Source: Rhodoferax sp. U2-2l (GTDB taxonomy: Bacteria > Pseudomonadota > Gammaproteobacteria > Burkholderiales > Burkholderiaceae_C). Taken from it: a DNA stretch of 64,000 nt. The translations under genes and the position numbers were made by a program. Below, piece after piece: positions 7,870-18,639 of the stretch; the first letter of the stretch is position 1, and each line of letters starts with the position of its first letter. The stretch covers positions 1-64,000 of the forward strand of contig NZ_JAJCTH010000016.1 of assembly GCF_020594515.1 (NCBI RefSeq). Direction: 5' to 3'. Under the pieces are notes generated by a model. It saw only the letters and a list, made by a program, of their open reading frames with translations, did not search any database and was not told the origin of the DNA.

Positions 7870-9621
7870 ATGAACCATTTGAAGATTTCCACCCGGCTGA
7901 CGCTTGGTTTCGCTGCCATCACGCTGGCTTTTCTGGTGTTGTCGGCCATCACGGCCTGGCGCATCCAGCAGGTATCCATCGCCGCCGAGCGCATGGAACT
8001 GCAGACGCAGTTGCTGGACCTGGCGGACAAGTGGCAGGGCGACGTGCGGCAGAACTCTGCGCGCTCACTGGCCGTGGCCTACTCGCCCGGGCCTGCCCTG
8101 TTTGATTTTTTCAAGGCCGACATGGCGGCCACCAGTGCCAGCACCACAGCCACACAAAAGAAGTTTCTGGAACTGGCCACGGACGAAGAATCGCGCAAGC
8201 GTGCACAAGCCGTGGGTGACGTGCGCAAGGTCTGGCTGGCCGTGCGCGAGGAGGCCAATGCCCTGAAAGCTGCGGGTGACGAAGTTGGCACCCAATCGGT
8301 CGTGCGTGACAAACTGCTGCCCGCCACCACAGATTACATCCGCGTGACCCAGGCGCTGGTGGACGGCGAACTGGCCAACGTGCGCGACACGCGCGCCGCT
8401 ATCGAGGCCATGTTCAGCCAGCTGTTTGTGCTGGGCGGTGTCTTGTTGGTGCTGTGCGTCGGCATTGCGGTGTTTGCCAGCTGGAGCATTTCCAGAGGCA
8501 TCGCCAAAGGCATTGACCTGGCCAGCACGGCGGCGCGGCGCATTGGCGAGGGTGACTTGAGCCAGGTACTGCCGCAAGACGGCAAGGACGAAATTGGCCA
8601 TCTGATGCAAGCGCTGGCCAAGATGCAAACCAGCCTGGCTGGCGTGGTGCAACAGGTGCGTCAAGGCAGTGAGAGTGTCTCCACCGCCAGCGCCGAGATC
8701 GCCCAAGGCAACAACGACCTGTCCAGCCGCACCGAATCGCAAGCCAGCGCGCTGGAGCAAACTGCTGCCAGCATGGAAGAACTCAGCTCCACGGTCAAGC
8801 AAAACGCTGACAACGCGCGCCAGGCCAACCAGCTCGCGGTAAGTGCCAGCCACGTGGCTGAGCAAGGTGGCGCGGTGGTGGCCGAGGTGGTGGACACCAT
8901 GCGCGGCATCAACGACGCGTCACGCAAGATCAGCGACATCATCAGCGTGATTGACGGCATTGCTTTCCAAACGAACATTCTGGCGCTGAACGCGGCCGTG
9001 GAAGCCGCCCGCGCCGGTGAACAGGGCCGTGGTTTTGCGGTGGTGGCCAGCGAGGTGCGTTCGCTGGCCGGGCGCAGCGCTGAGGCGGCCAAGGAAATCA
9101 AGGTGCTGATCAGCGCCAGCGTGGAGCGGGTTGAGAGCGGCAGCGCGCTGGTGGACCAAGCCGGCGTCACCATGCAAGAGGTGGTGACGTCCATCAAACG
9201 TGTGACCGACATCATGGGCGAGATCAGCGCGGCCAGCCATGAGCAGAGCCTGGGCGTGGGCCAGGTGGGCGAAGCGGTGATCCAGATGGACCAGGTCACC
9301 CAGCAAAACGCCGCCCTGGTAGAAGAAATGGCCGCCGCTGCCAGCAGCCTCAAGGCCCAGGCGCAGGAGCTGGTGCAAACGGTGGCGGTGTTCAAGCTCG
9401 GTGTGGGTGATCATGATGCGGCGCGACCGCTTCCCACCTCGGCCGTGCGTGCCCATCCTGCCAAACCGGTGGCTTTCAAGGGGGTTGACCGGCGCGCCGG
9501 TGGTGTGCCCAAAGGCGCGGCCGCCCGAAGTGCCGCCACGCCTGCCAAGCTTGCCCCGGCGCCCCTGGCAGCACCCGCACCTGCCAGTGGCACCTCTGAC
9601 GCGGATTGGGAAACCTTCTAG
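7870..9621 (+). CDS. Methyl-accepting chemotaxis protein
   Basis: This 583-aa transmembrane chemoreceptor has its first membrane helix at about residues 10-32. A periplasmic helical sensor region follows (about 33-185) that lacks obvious Cache motifs, then a second helix (about 189-212), HAMP (about 213-265) and the cytoplasmic signalling domain. The CheA/CheW hairpin tip is canonical: [20 protein letters not shown]. After an Ala/Pro-rich linker the protein ends in DWETF, matching the NWETF-type tether that recruits CheR and CheB for adaptation. It is divergent from trpL-trpE and is followed by a second receptor. The ligand is unknown. Confidence 0.95.
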   Translation: MNHLKISTRLTLGFAAITLAFLVLSAITAWRIQQVSIAAERMELQTQLLDLADKWQGDVRQNSARSLAVAYSPGPALFDFFKADMAATSASTTATQKKFLELATDEESRKRAQAVGDVRKVWLAVREEANALKAAGDEVGTQSVVRDKLLPATTDYIRVTQALVDGELANVRDTRAAIEAMFSQLFVLGGVLLVLCVGIAVFASWSISRGIAKGIDLASTAARRIGEGDLSQVLPQDGKDEIGHLMQALAKMQTSLAGVVQQVRQGSESVSTASAEIAQGNNDLSSRTESQASALEQTAASMEELSSTVKQNADNARQANQLAVSASHVAEQGGAVVAEVVDTMRGINDASRKISDIISVIDGIAFQTNILALNAAVEAARAGEQGRGFAVVASEVRSLAGRSAEAAKEIKVLISASVERVESGSALVDQAGVTMQEVVTSIKRVTDIMGEISAASHEQSLGVGQVGEAVIQMDQVTQQNAALVEEMAAAASSLKAQAQELVQTVAVFKLGVGDHDAARPLPTSAVRAHPAKPVAFKGVDRRAGGVPKGAAARSAATPAKLAPAPLAAPAPASGTSDADWETF

Positions 9622-10059
9622 CCACCTCCCGCACAGATCAGGCCCGCTGCCGTGCTTGATCTCTCCCGCTACGGATGTGCACATGCGCCAGACCTTGCGC
9701 AACATCCGGCTGGATCTGCCAACCCCCAAGGCTTTTGAGCGCCTGAAGACGGCCCAAGTTGATGACGACAAGGTCTTTGCCCAGGCAAAGCAAGCTGCCG
9801 CCCAGGACAAGGTGCTGGCTCGGGGGGGCTGCCAGCGAAGACGCCAAAACCGTCATCAACCAGAGGAAACCCCCGCCTGACACGAGCTCAAGGTCAGCAG
9901 CACCCATGACTCGGACTGGGCAATCTCCTGAGGCGGCACCGCGTTGGCGAAAAAGCAGCCACGGGCCATGGCGCTCGTTTACAGTTGGCGCGTGCAAGTT
10001 GTTGGCGCTTGCACACGGGAATAGCCGGTTGACCGATGTCACATTTGGGGAAAAAAGAC
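9622..10059 (+). other. 438-bp gap between two chemoreceptor genes
   Basis: No confident gene is visible. The gap holds a 65-codon plus-strand frame (9683-9880) and, in the same frame after its stop, a segment resembling a chemoreceptor C-terminus. A run of seven G occurs at about 9823-9829. A purine-rich ribosome-binding site for the next receptor lies at its end. Confidence 0.5.
9683..9931 (+). pseudogene. Possible decayed chemoreceptor tail
   Basis: A frame opens at ATG 9683, runs 65 codons to TGA at 9878-9880 and then continues in the same frame to a second TGA at 9931. The last residues, THDSDWAIS, resemble the SDSDWETF ending of the next receptor. The first part (MRQTLRNIRLDLPTPKAFER...) matches no family I know. 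One reading is a remnant of a third receptor left by recombination between the tandem genes; chance resemblance cannot be excluded. Confidence 0.25.
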
Positions 10060-12072
10060 ATGTTCAGTTTCATGAATACCTTGCGCGGAAAAGTGGTGTT
10101 GGTGACCGGGGCGCTGGTGCTTTTTGGGCAGTTGCTGGTGTCGGGCACCAATTTGCTCACGGCCAGGCACAACGCGATGGCCGCCCTGACGGATCAAACC
10201 CGCTCGTTGCTGCGCTCGCATGCGGCGGGTGTTGCGGACTGGGTCAGCGCACGCCACCAGGTGGTCAAGTCAGTGGCTGGCAAGGTGGGAGAAGCCGACC
10301 CAATACCGTTTTTGCAAGTCGCCAAGGCAGCGGGCGCGGTGGACTCGGTCTATCTCGGTTTCCCGGACAAGCGCACGGCATTTTCTGAAGTACAGAACCT
10401 GCCACCGGATTACGACCCGACCAGCAGGCCCTGGTACACAGGGGCCGCTGCGGCCAGCGGGCCGGTGATCACCGAGCCTTACGTCGATGCTGGCAGCCAA
10501 AAACTCGTCGTTACCTTCGCCTCGGCCGTGATGGACCAGGGCCAGCTGATCGCCGTGACCGCCGCCGACGTCTTTATGGACGGTGTGGTTCGCAATGTCG
10601 CCGCCATCCGGCCAACCCCCGGCGCCTACGGCATGATTGTTGACAAAAGCGGCAAAATCATCGTTCATGAAGACGCCTCTGTGGTGCTCAAGCCCATCAC
10701 CGATTTGGTACCGGCACTGGCCAATGTCAGCGTGGGGTCGCTGGTGTCAGCCGACGGCTTGCAAGAGTTTGTGGTCGGCAACGACAAGCGCTTGCTGCAG
10801 GCCGAGGCGATCACGGGAACCGATTGGACGTTGATCATTGCGCTGCCGCCTGACGAGGCGCTGGCAGGCATCAGCGCCATGATGTGGTCGTCGATCGTCA
10901 GCAGCTTGGTCATTGCTTTGGTGACCGTGTTGATCCTTGGCGCCGTCTTGACCCAACTGCTGCGGCGTTTGCCGATGCTGCGCGACGTGATGCACAACAT
11001 TGGCTCGGGCGACGGTGATCTGACACATCGCCTGCCGGTGGACGGTCAAGACGAATTGGCCGCCATCGCTGCCGGATTCAACCAATTTGCTGAAAAAGTG
11101 CAGGCGGTTCTGATCAAGGTGCGCCAAAACGCCGAAAGTGTCGCCACGGCCAGTGCTGAAATCTCGCTTGGCAACAATGATTTGTCCACGCGCACCGAGT
11201 CACAAGCCAGCGCGTTGCAGCAAACCGCCTCCAGCATGGCGCAACTCAATGACACCGTCAAACAAAATGCCGACAGCGCGAGCCAGGCCAACCAACTGTC
11301 CATGCGCGCCAGCACGGTGGCGGTGCAGGGGGGAGAGGTGGTGGCTCAAGTGGTGGACACCATGAAGGGTATCAACGAAGCCAGCCGCAGAATCAGCGAG
11401 ATCATCAGCGTGATCGACGGCATTGCTTTCCAGACGAACATTTTGGCGCTGAATGCGGCGGTAGAAGCCGCGCGTGCTGGCGAGCAAGGGCGGGGTTTTG
11501 CGGTTGTGGCCTCCGAGGTGCGCAGCCTGGCGGGCCGCAGCGCTGAAGCGGCCAAAGAAATCAAGAGCTTGATCAACGCCAGCGTGGAACGGGTGGCGCA
11601 AGGCACCACCTTGGTCGACCAAGCGGGCAGTACCATGACCGAGGTGGTCGCCTCGATCAGGCGGGTGACCGACATCATGGGCGAGATCAGCAGCGCCAGC
11701 CAGGAGCAAAGCCATGGGGTCTCCCAAGTTGGCGCAGCCGTGACACAGATGGACCAGGTGACGCAGCAAAACGCCGCGCTGGTGGAAGAAATGGCCGCTG
11801 CTGCAGACAGCCTGAAAACGCAGGCGCTGGAGTTGGTGCAAACGGTGGCCGTGTTCAAGCTGGGCGGTGATACCTTTGCTGGCGCAAGCGCCTTGTCAGG
11901 GGCCAAGGTTCGCGCGCACCCTGCCAAGCCCAGCGCGTTCAAGGGGGTGGATCGCCGTGCCGCGGGTGTTGCCAAGGGCGCTGCGGCGCGCGCAACACCC
12001 AGCCCGGCACCCGCCAAGCTGGCTGCGCCAGCCGCTCAAGCCACCAGTGATTCGGACTGGGAAACCTTCTGA
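10060..12072 (+). CDS. Methyl-accepting chemotaxis protein with Cache sensor
   Basis: This 670-aa chemoreceptor has a first transmembrane helix near residues 10-30 and a periplasmic double-Cache domain (about 35-275). The characteristic Cache segment [15 protein letters not shown] is present, and small ligands such as amino or organic acids are usual for the family. A second helix (about 280-305), HAMP and the signalling domain with [20 protein letters not shown] follow. It ends SDSDWETF, the same CheR/CheB tether as its neighbour. The ATG at 10060 ([12 protein letters not shown]) follows a GGGGA ribosome-binding site. The cytoplasmic half is very similar to the upstream receptor while the sensor half differs. 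Confidence 0.95.
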   Translation: MFSFMNTLRGKVVLVTGALVLFGQLLVSGTNLLTARHNAMAALTDQTRSLLRSHAAGVADWVSARHQVVKSVAGKVGEADPIPFLQVAKAAGAVDSVYLGFPDKRTAFSEVQNLPPDYDPTSRPWYTGAAAASGPVITEPYVDAGSQKLVVTFASAVMDQGQLIAVTAADVFMDGVVRNVAAIRPTPGAYGMIVDKSGKIIVHEDASVVLKPITDLVPALANVSVGSLVSADGLQEFVVGNDKRLLQAEAITGTDWTLIIALPPDEALAGISAMMWSSIVSSLVIALVTVLILGAVLTQLLRRLPMLRDVMHNIGSGDGDLTHRLPVDGQDELAAIAAGFNQFAEKVQAVLIKVRQNAESVATASAEISLGNNDLSTRTESQASALQQTASSMAQLNDTVKQNADSASQANQLSMRASTVAVQGGEVVAQVVDTMKGINEASRRISEIISVIDGIAFQTNILALNAAVEAARAGEQGRGFAVVASEVRSLAGRSAEAAKEIKSLINASVERVAQGTTLVDQAGSTMTEVVASIRRVTDIMGEISSASQEQSHGVSQVGAAVTQMDQVTQQNAALVEEMAAAADSLKTQALELVQTVAVFKLGGDTFAGASALSGAKVRAHPAKPSAFKGVDRRAAGVAKGAAARATPSPAPAKLAAPAAQATSDSDWETF

Positions 12073-12096
12073 TCACGCAGCCAAACGCTGTGTGAT
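12072..12096 (+). terminator. Hairpin after the second chemoreceptor
   Basis: ATCACGCAGC and GCTGTGTGAT form a 10-bp stem with one G-T pair and a 5-nt loop, overlapping the stop codon of the chemoreceptor. No T tract follows, so intrinsic termination is uncertain. It separates this gene from recQ, which converges on it. Confidence 0.4.
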
Positions 12097-12150
12097 GGAT
12101 CGTGATGCGCGGTTGTTTCTAAGAGGCTGCAAGCCACAGCTCGGCTCAAG

Positions 12151-14004
12151 TCAGGGCGTGCAGGAGGCCTCGATCACCTCCAGAACCGCATCGCCATAAG
12201 CTTCCAGCTTGCGCACACCCAGACCGCTGATGCCTTGCAACGCCAGCCGTGAGCGTGGTGCGGATTGGGCGATGGCCACCAGCGTGGCGTCGTGAAAAAT
12301 CACGTAGGCGGGCAGGTTGTGTTCCTTGGCGACTTCGGCGCGCCAGGCTTTCAGGGCGGCATAACGCTGCTGCTCGGCGCCATCCAGCACCGCCGCCACC
12401 TTGGGTGTGGCGACCTGGCTGGTGCGGCGGCTTTTGCGTGTGGCAGCCTTGGGCGCGCTGGTGCGCAGCCGGATCGGCACCTCGCCCTTGAGGACGGCGC
12501 GCGACACCTCGGTGAGCGCCAGCGTATTGAACGCTTGCGCATCCACCGCCACCGCCCCAATCGCGAGCAGCTGGCGCAGCACGGCGCGCCATTGGGTTTC
12601 TGACAAATCGGCGCCAATGCCAAACGTGCTCAGGGTGTCATGTCGGCGCTGCGTGACTTTCTCGGTGACCTTGCCGCGCAGAATATCCACGATGTGCCCG
12701 GCGCCAAAGCCAAAACCACTCATCTGCTGCACCCGGTACACGGTGGAGAGCAGCTTGCGCGCCGCATCCGTGGCGTCCCACACCTCCGGCGCGTGCAGGC
12801 AATTGTCGCAATTTCCGCAGTCGGTGCTGGCTTCATCAAAGTAGCGCAGCAGCCGCACCCGGCGGCAGTCGGTGGCTTCCGCTAAACCCAAGAGCGCGTC
12901 GAGCTTGCCGCGCAGGCCCTGTTTGAATTCTTCCTCGGCCGGGCTCTCGTCGATCATGCGGCGCTGGTTCACCACGTCTTGCAGGCCATAACACATCCAC
13001 GCGTCGGCAGGCAGTCCGTCGCGCCCGGCGCGGCCGGTTTCCTGGTAGTAGCCTTCGATGTTTTTCGGCATGTCCAGGTGCGCCACAAAACGCACATCGG
13101 GCTTGTCGATGCCCATGCCAAAGGCGATGGTTGCCACCATCACAATGCCTTCGCTGCGCAAAAACCGGTCCTGGTTGGCCTGGCGTACCTGGGGCGCAAG
13201 CCCGGCGTGGTAGGGCAGGGCGGCAATGCCGTGGTCACACAGAAGCTCGGCGGTGTCCTCCACCTTTTTGCGCGACTGGCAATACACCACCCCCGCATCG
13301 CCCATGTGCTCGTCCTGGATGAAGCGCAGCAACTGTTGCGTGGCCTCGCGCTTTTCGACAATTGTGTAGCGGATGTTGGGTCGGTCAAAACTGCTGATGA
13401 ACAGGCGCGCATCCTGCAGTTGCAGCCGCTCGATGATGTCGGCGCGGGTCAGCGCGTCGGCGGTAGCGGTCAGGGCGATGCGCGGCACCGTCGGGTAGCG
13501 CTCGTGCAACACGGTGAGCGCCCGGTATTCGGGCCGGAAGTCATGGCCCCATTGGCTCACGCAATGCGCCTCGTCAATGGCAAAAAGGCTCAAGAGCCCG
13601 CGCTCCTGCAGCGAATCAAGCTGTGCCAGAAAGCGCGGCGTGGTCACCCGCTCGGGCGCGGCATACAGCAGGGTGATGTCGCCCTGCATCAGGCGCCGCT
13701 CCACCTGGCTGGCCTGCTCGAACGACAGCGTGGAGTTCAAAAACTCGGCCTTGACACCGGCCTCGTGCAGCGCACCCACCTGGTCGTGCATCAGCGCAAT
13801 CAGCGGCGAGATCACCACCGTGATGCCATTGCCCGCGGCCTGGCGGGCAATGGCGGGAATCTGGTAACACAGGCTTTTGCCGCCGCCGGTGGGCATCAGC
13901 ACCAGCGCGTCACCACCACCGGTCACGTGTTCAATGATGGCTTGCTGCGGCCCGCGAAAGGCCTGGTAGCCAAAAACCTCACTGAGAATGGATGCGATAG
14001 ACAA
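12151..14004 (-). CDS. recQ: ATP-dependent DNA helicase RecQ
   Basis: RecQ is a 3'-5' superfamily-2 helicase acting in recombinational repair. The 617-aa protein has Walker [15 protein letters not shown] near residue 37, the DEAH box [17 protein letters not shown], motif [12 protein letters not shown], the RecQ zinc-binding cysteines (C...[11 protein letters not shown] near residue 385) and a C-terminal HRDC domain (about 525-605). The only plausible start is a TTG at 14004, because an in-frame stop lies four codons upstream and the conserved [11 protein letters not shown] begins at residue 11. A non-ATG start may keep expression low. Confidence 0.95.
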   Translation of the reverse strand: MSIASILSEVFGYQAFRGPQQAIIEHVTGGGDALVLMPTGGGKSLCYQIPAIARQAAGNGITVVISPLIALMHDQVGALHEAGVKAEFLNSTLSFEQASQVERRLMQGDITLLYAAPERVTTPRFLAQLDSLQERGLLSLFAIDEAHCVSQWGHDFRPEYRALTVLHERYPTVPRIALTATADALTRADIIERLQLQDARLFISSFDRPNIRYTIVEKREATQQLLRFIQDEHMGDAGVVYCQSRKKVEDTAELLCDHGIAALPYHAGLAPQVRQANQDRFLRSEGIVMVATIAFGMGIDKPDVRFVAHLDMPKNIEGYYQETGRAGRDGLPADAWMCYGLQDVVNQRRMIDESPAEEEFKQGLRGKLDALLGLAEATDCRRVRLLRYFDEASTDCGNCDNCLHAPEVWDATDAARKLLSTVYRVQQMSGFGFGAGHIVDILRGKVTEKVTQRRHDTLSTFGIGADLSETQWRAVLRQLLAIGAVAVDAQAFNTLALTEVSRAVLKGEVPIRLRTSAPKAATRKSRRTSQVATPKVAAVLDGAEQQRYAALKAWRAEVAKEHNLPAYVIFHDATLVAIAQSAPRSRLALQGISGLGVRKLEAYGDAVLEVIEASCTP

Positions 14005-14136
14005 GTTAAATGACTATAAATGTAAGAGCTGCCGGTGCTGAATATGCTGTGGCTGGAAGCTTGAAGGGCTCACAAGTTTGACAGGGCAGCTTGGGTTGTG
14101 GGTGACGGGGGCTGCCATTGTCCCATTGGGCCCGAC

Positions 14137-17100
14137 TCAACCGTGATCGAATCCCCCCAGCCAGGGTAAAACACACCACTCGGGCGCGGGCTGCCAGGTG
14201 GCGGCCCAGGCCGGCAACTGGTCTGCGGGCATGGGGCGGGCAATGCCGTAACCTTGCGCCAACTCGCAGCCCAGGTGCAGCAGCGCGGTGCCGTGCGCCA
14301 CCGTCTCGACGCCTTCGGCAATCACCTCGCGCTTGAAGGCCGCCGCCAAGCCGATGACACCTTGCAAAATGGCCAGGTCATTGGGGTCGTCGAGCATGTC
14401 GCGTACAAAGCTCTGGTCAATCTTGAGCATGGCCACGCGCAAACGCTTGAGGTAAGTCAGCGACGAGTAGCCGGTGCCAAAGTCGTCCAGGGCAAACTTC
14501 ACGCCCATGGCGTGACAGGCGTCGATCACCTGCGACACCTGGTCCATATCGTCCAGTGCGCTGGTTTCCAGCACTTCGAGTTCCAGGCTGGTCGGGTTGA
14601 CGTCGGGGTGCCTGGCCAGAATGGCCTGCAGACGCGCCACAAAGTCAGCTTGCTGCAGCTGGCGTCCACTGATATTGACGCTGACCGGCAGGTCCAGCCC
14701 GGCAGCGCGCCAGAGCGCCACCTGATGCAGGGCGGCGTCGATGACCCACTCGCCCACCTCCACCGCCAGCGGGTGGTCTTCGATCACGGGCAAGAAGGTG
14801 GCTGGCGCCAACAAGCCTTTGTCAGGGTGTTGCCAGCGGATCAGTGCCTCGGCACCGGTGACCTTGCCGCTTTGCATATTGACCTTGGGTTGGTAGTGCA
14901 GCACAAACTCGCGACGCTCCAGCGCCAGGCGGATGCGCTGCAGGCTTTCGTGGTGTTCGCGAATGTGGCTGTCCTGCGCCGCATCAAACACGCAGTAGCA
15001 GTTCTTGCCCGCCACCTTGGCCTGGTACATGGCCTGGTCGGCCTGACGCAGGAGTTGGTCGGCATCGATGTCCTGCGCCTGTGGGTAGAACGTGACGCCC
15101 AGACTGGCGGACACCTGCAAGTTCAGGTCGCCCAGCTGCACCGGCAGTGCAGCAACCCCGAGCAGCCGCTGCAGCAGCGGGAAGCTGGCCGAAGCGTCAT
15201 CCAGGTCGATCAGCACTGCCACAAACTCGTCACCGCCCAGGCGCGCCATGGTGTCGCCCACACGCAGCGCTTCTTTCATGCGATGGGTCAGGGCGACCAG
15301 CACCTGGTCGCCGACCTCATGGCCGTGGTGGTCGTTGATGGCCTTGAAACCATCCAGGTCCAGGTAGGCCACGGCCAGCTGCTGTTGGCGCCGTTTGGCC
15401 TGGCGCATGGCTTGCTGCAGGCGGTCGGCCAGTAAAACGCGGTTGGGCAGGCTGGTGAGCGCGTCAAAATGGGCCATGCGTTCAAGCTGGCTTTGATGTT
15501 CCTTGAGGGCGGTGATGTCGGAGAACAGTGCCACGTAGTGTTGCGTGTTGCCCTGCGTGTCCTTCACGGCGCTGATGGTCATCAGCATGGCAAACACCAC
15601 GCCGTCTTTGCGCCGGTTCCAGATTTCACCTCGCCAATGGCCGGACGCCGCCAGGGCGCGCCACATGGCCGCAAAAAACGGGCGGTCATGCCGCCCGGAA
15701 TGGAGCATGTGCGGGTTTTGCCCCACGGCTTCCTGGTGGCTGTAACCGGTGATCTGGGTGAATGCATCGTTGACATCCACGATGGTGGCATCGGCCGTGG
15801 TGATCATGATGCCTTCGAGCGCATGGGTGAAGACACCCGCAGCCAGATGCAGTTCGGCCTGCGCGAGCTTGAGGCTGGTGATGTCGGTGAACGTCACCAC
15901 CACCTGAAAAATCTTGCCTTGTGCATCCCGCATCGGAAAGGCATTGCCAATCAACCACGTCGGCTCAGTGCGCCCCGGGTGACGCACGCCAAGAACATGG
16001 TTTTGCAGGGGCTGGCCTGTCGCCAACACCCGGTTCACCGGGTGCTCCTGCAGCGGCGTGAGCGTTTCATCATCCTGAACGAAGCACCAGTCCGGGTCCA
16101 GGGCGGTCTTGCCCTCTTGTTGCTCCTGGGTCAATCCCAGGAGCAAGGCCGCCATCGGGTTGGCCAGGCTGACCGAGCCGTCGGCTCGATGCACCACCAC
16201 CCCCGACGCGAGATTTTCAATCAGGGAGCGGTATTGCTGCTCGCTGGTTTGCAGGTCAGCCTGGCGCTGTGTCCAGGTCTGCAAAATGCGGTTGAAGCCA
16301 GTCACCAACAGCCCAATCTCGCCGTGCTGCGTGCCCTGCAGGGGGTGTGGCACATGCGTTGAATCGGCCAGCGCTGCCATCGCCTGTGCCGTCTGCACAA
16401 CCGGTGCGAGTTGGCGCCGCAACACCAGCCAAGTCATGACACCGGTTACCAGGGTCAACGCCAGCGTGGCCCAGAGCAAGCGCTGTTGCTGCTCATGCAA
16501 GGGGGCAAAGGCTTCTGCGGTGGGCATCATCAACGCCAAAAACCAACCCGCGACCGGGACGCCCTTGGCGGCAGCAATATGCTCCACGCCTCTGGAACTG
16601 ATGGCCACGCCGTGGCCCTCATAGCCCAGCAAGAAACGGTCAAACATCTTGTTGACGCCGCGGGGTGGGAGTTGCTGCATGATGCGCGTGGCATCCGATC
16701 CCGTGACGATGAGCTCGTGCTGCGGCGCGACCAACACATAGCCTCCCATCTTGCCGTAGCTGCCCCGTGTCAGCTCATCCAGAAAATTGGGTTGGCCCAG
16801 GTTGGTGACCCCCACGATCGCACCGATCACCTTGCCTTGGGCGTCGCGGATCGGCACGGCCATGGCGAACACAGGGGTTTGGGTCTGCTTGCCCACGACG
16901 GGGCGGCTGATGGTCGACTGACCCTCTTTCAGCGGGATCACAAGGTAATCCCTGTCCATGAAATTGACGCCGAGCCGATTGGCCGACCGCGGCACGTCGG
17001 CAATGGCAGTGCCATCCGGACCCGCCACAAAAAACCCGCCGTTAAACTGCTGCAGCAACACCGGATGCCGCTCCAGGCTGGCTTGCAAGGCCGCCGGGTT

Positions 17101-17352
17101 ACTCAACAGATCCGCATCCAGTTTGGCAACGGACGCCAGCGCCTGCAGGCGTTCGGCCAAGTTGCTGTTGACCTCGTTGGCCACGGTCGTCACAACCGAA
17201 AACTGTTGCTCGCCGAGCTTGCGCACCATGTCGGTTTGAAGGCTGCGGTTGACGAAGAAGGCGAGTGACCAGATGCCAAGCGCAAACACCACCAGCATCA
17301 ACACAATGATGCGGGTTTTAAGGGAGCGCCATAGGGAAACCTTGGAAGTCAT
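14137..17352 (-). CDS. Cache-HAMP-PAS-PAS-GGDEF-EAL c-di-GMP protein
   Basis: This 1071-aa inner-membrane signalling protein has a transmembrane helix at about 15-37, a periplasmic double-Cache sensor (about 38-285), a second helix (about 290-312) and HAMP (about 313-365). Two PAS domains (about 375-500 and 505-625) precede GGDEF (about 628-795) and EAL (about 815-1060). The cyclase motif GGDEF is intact near residue 704. The EAL domain keeps AEALIRW, VNISGRQL, LEVLET, DDFGTGYSS, KIDQSF and AEGVE, so both diguanylate cyclase and phosphodiesterase activity are possible. The preference cannot be deduced. It is monocistronic and not far from a second EAL gene. Confidence 0.93.
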   Translation of the reverse strand: MTSKVSLWRSLKTRIIVLMLVVFALGIWSLAFFVNRSLQTDMVRKLGEQQFSVVTTVANEVNSNLAERLQALASVAKLDADLLSNPAALQASLERHPVLLQQFNGGFFVAGPDGTAIADVPRSANRLGVNFMDRDYLVIPLKEGQSTISRPVVGKQTQTPVFAMAVPIRDAQGKVIGAIVGVTNLGQPNFLDELTRGSYGKMGGYVLVAPQHELIVTGSDATRIMQQLPPRGVNKMFDRFLLGYEGHGVAISSRGVEHIAAAKGVPVAGWFLALMMPTAEAFAPLHEQQQRLLWATLALTLVTGVMTWLVLRRQLAPVVQTAQAMAALADSTHVPHPLQGTQHGEIGLLVTGFNRILQTWTQRQADLQTSEQQYRSLIENLASGVVVHRADGSVSLANPMAALLLGLTQEQQEGKTALDPDWCFVQDDETLTPLQEHPVNRVLATGQPLQNHVLGVRHPGRTEPTWLIGNAFPMRDAQGKIFQVVVTFTDITSLKLAQAELHLAAGVFTHALEGIMITTADATIVDVNDAFTQITGYSHQEAVGQNPHMLHSGRHDRPFFAAMWRALAASGHWRGEIWNRRKDGVVFAMLMTISAVKDTQGNTQHYVALFSDITALKEHQSQLERMAHFDALTSLPNRVLLADRLQQAMRQAKRRQQQLAVAYLDLDGFKAINDHHGHEVGDQVLVALTHRMKEALRVGDTMARLGGDEFVAVLIDLDDASASFPLLQRLLGVAALPVQLGDLNLQVSASLGVTFYPQAQDIDADQLLRQADQAMYQAKVAGKNCYCVFDAAQDSHIREHHESLQRIRLALERREFVLHYQPKVNMQSGKVTGAEALIRWQHPDKGLLAPATFLPVIEDHPLAVEVGEWVIDAALHQVALWRAAGLDLPVSVNISGRQLQQADFVARLQAILARHPDVNPTSLELEVLETSALDDMDQVSQVIDACHAMGVKFALDDFGTGYSSLTYLKRLRVAMLKIDQSFVRDMLDDPNDLAILQGVIGLAAAFKREVIAEGVETVAHGTALLHLGCELAQGYGIARPMPADQLPAWAATWQPAPEWCVLPWLGGFDHG

Positions 17353-17529
17353 AAATCCGTTGGATGAAATAGATGGGGTAGCTCATGCCTTGATGCATAC
17401 GCGTCAGAACAACGCGTGAAAGGCGTGCTGTGAACCAGCTTAAGCGTTCGCCCGGGGTGACCCGGTGTGAGTGTGGCGGTTGACCGTGCCCGTATTGGCA
17501 GGGTGAATCCGCCCAAAGTTTAACCCTCT

Positions 17530-18354
17530 TTATCTGGCGATGGGGGTTGAGGGTTGTATCAGGAGGGTTGACGTCGGCGATGTTGACCGGATTGGCGGGG
17601 TGGTGATGGAGGTGCTGATGTCGGTGAAACCGAAACGCCCCAGCAGCGGCAGCCGCAATGCCGGCGGGTTGAGATCCAGGCCAAAATTGAGCGCCAGCAC
17701 ATTGAATTCCAGCCCTTCCTGCCAGCCCACAGCCACACCCAGCAAGCCCAGCAGACTCACCTGCACACCACTGCCGGTGGTGGATAGCCCCACCGGGTCG
17801 GTCAGCGCCCGGTAGTCCTTGCCGATGGCGTTGGCGGGCAGGTCCAGCTTGAGCGCAGGCACCTGGCGACCGATGTGCGCCAGAAAGGTGTTGCTGTTGG
17901 GGCCCGGGTAGCTGCGGTAGGTGTTGGCATAAGGGTAGCTGGCCACCGCGGTCTCGATGTCGTCAATCATGGCCTGCACGTGGTCACCCCGGTGGTCGAC
18001 CAGGAGCTGCGGTGTGGACCCGTACCACAAACCATCCGGCACGGCGTAATTGCGCTGCACCACCTGCGGCGCACGCCAGCCCACCACGTCGTAACGGGTG
18101 TAGGCCGTCTCACCCGGGCGCTTGTAAATGATCCACGGATGCACCGCCAGAAAACCCCGCCAACCGTAGGTGGGGGCGGCATACACCTGGACGATGGCCT
18201 CGTCGACGAACTGCGCCGGGTCTGGCGCGATGCCTGCCGAGTGCCGGGCGGCCGTGGCCCAGCTTCTCGGCGGTGTATCGGTTGTGGGTGGGTGCTCTTG
18301 CGCCAGCGTGACTTGCGTCGCCAGGAGCAGGCTGAACAAAAACGGGATGCGCAT
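17530..18354 (-). CDS. Exported DUF3750-family protein
   Basis: This 274-aa protein has an N-terminal signal peptide (MRIPFLFSLLLATQVTLAQE, cleavage after about residue 18). The central region contains YPGPNSNTFLAHIGRQVP and an AIGKDYRAL segment that I associate with the DUF3750 family, whose function is unknown. The last 30 residues are Thr/Ser/Pro-rich and look disordered. It is flanked by the large c-di-GMP protein and, divergently, by the BLUF-EAL gene. A purine-poor leader of about 270 bp lies upstream. Confidence 0.75.
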   Translation of the reverse strand: MRIPFLFSLLLATQVTLAQEHPPTTDTPPRSWATAARHSAGIAPDPAQFVDEAIVQVYAAPTYGWRGFLAVHPWIIYKRPGETAYTRYDVVGWRAPQVVQRNYAVPDGLWYGSTPQLLVDHRGDHVQAMIDDIETAVASYPYANTYRSYPGPNSNTFLAHIGRQVPALKLDLPANAIGKDYRALTDPVGLSTTGSGVQVSLLGLLGVAVGWQEGLEFNVLALNFGLDLNPPALRLPLLGRFGFTDISTSITTPPIRSTSPTSTLLIQPSTPIAR

Positions 18355-18639
18355 CGGTGTAGCTTTCAGGAGGTGTGGCTGGCATCGTCACCGGTCACCC
18401 ACTTGACTCGGTCCGACGTCCGGTGCGTCTTGCAAAAAACACATGTCCATTGTCACTGCACACCTGACCGGGGTGGGCATGGCGTGGATCAATCTGGCCA
18501 GTTGGTAGGCAGCGACGGCTTGGGTCAGCACGCTGGGCACCACGCCGGGTCTTGCCATCCGGCCGCACAAACGCGGCTGATACAAGCGCCCCAAGCTGGT
18601 TAAACAGCCTGCTGGAACATTAAAATTTTGGCCTTTCCG

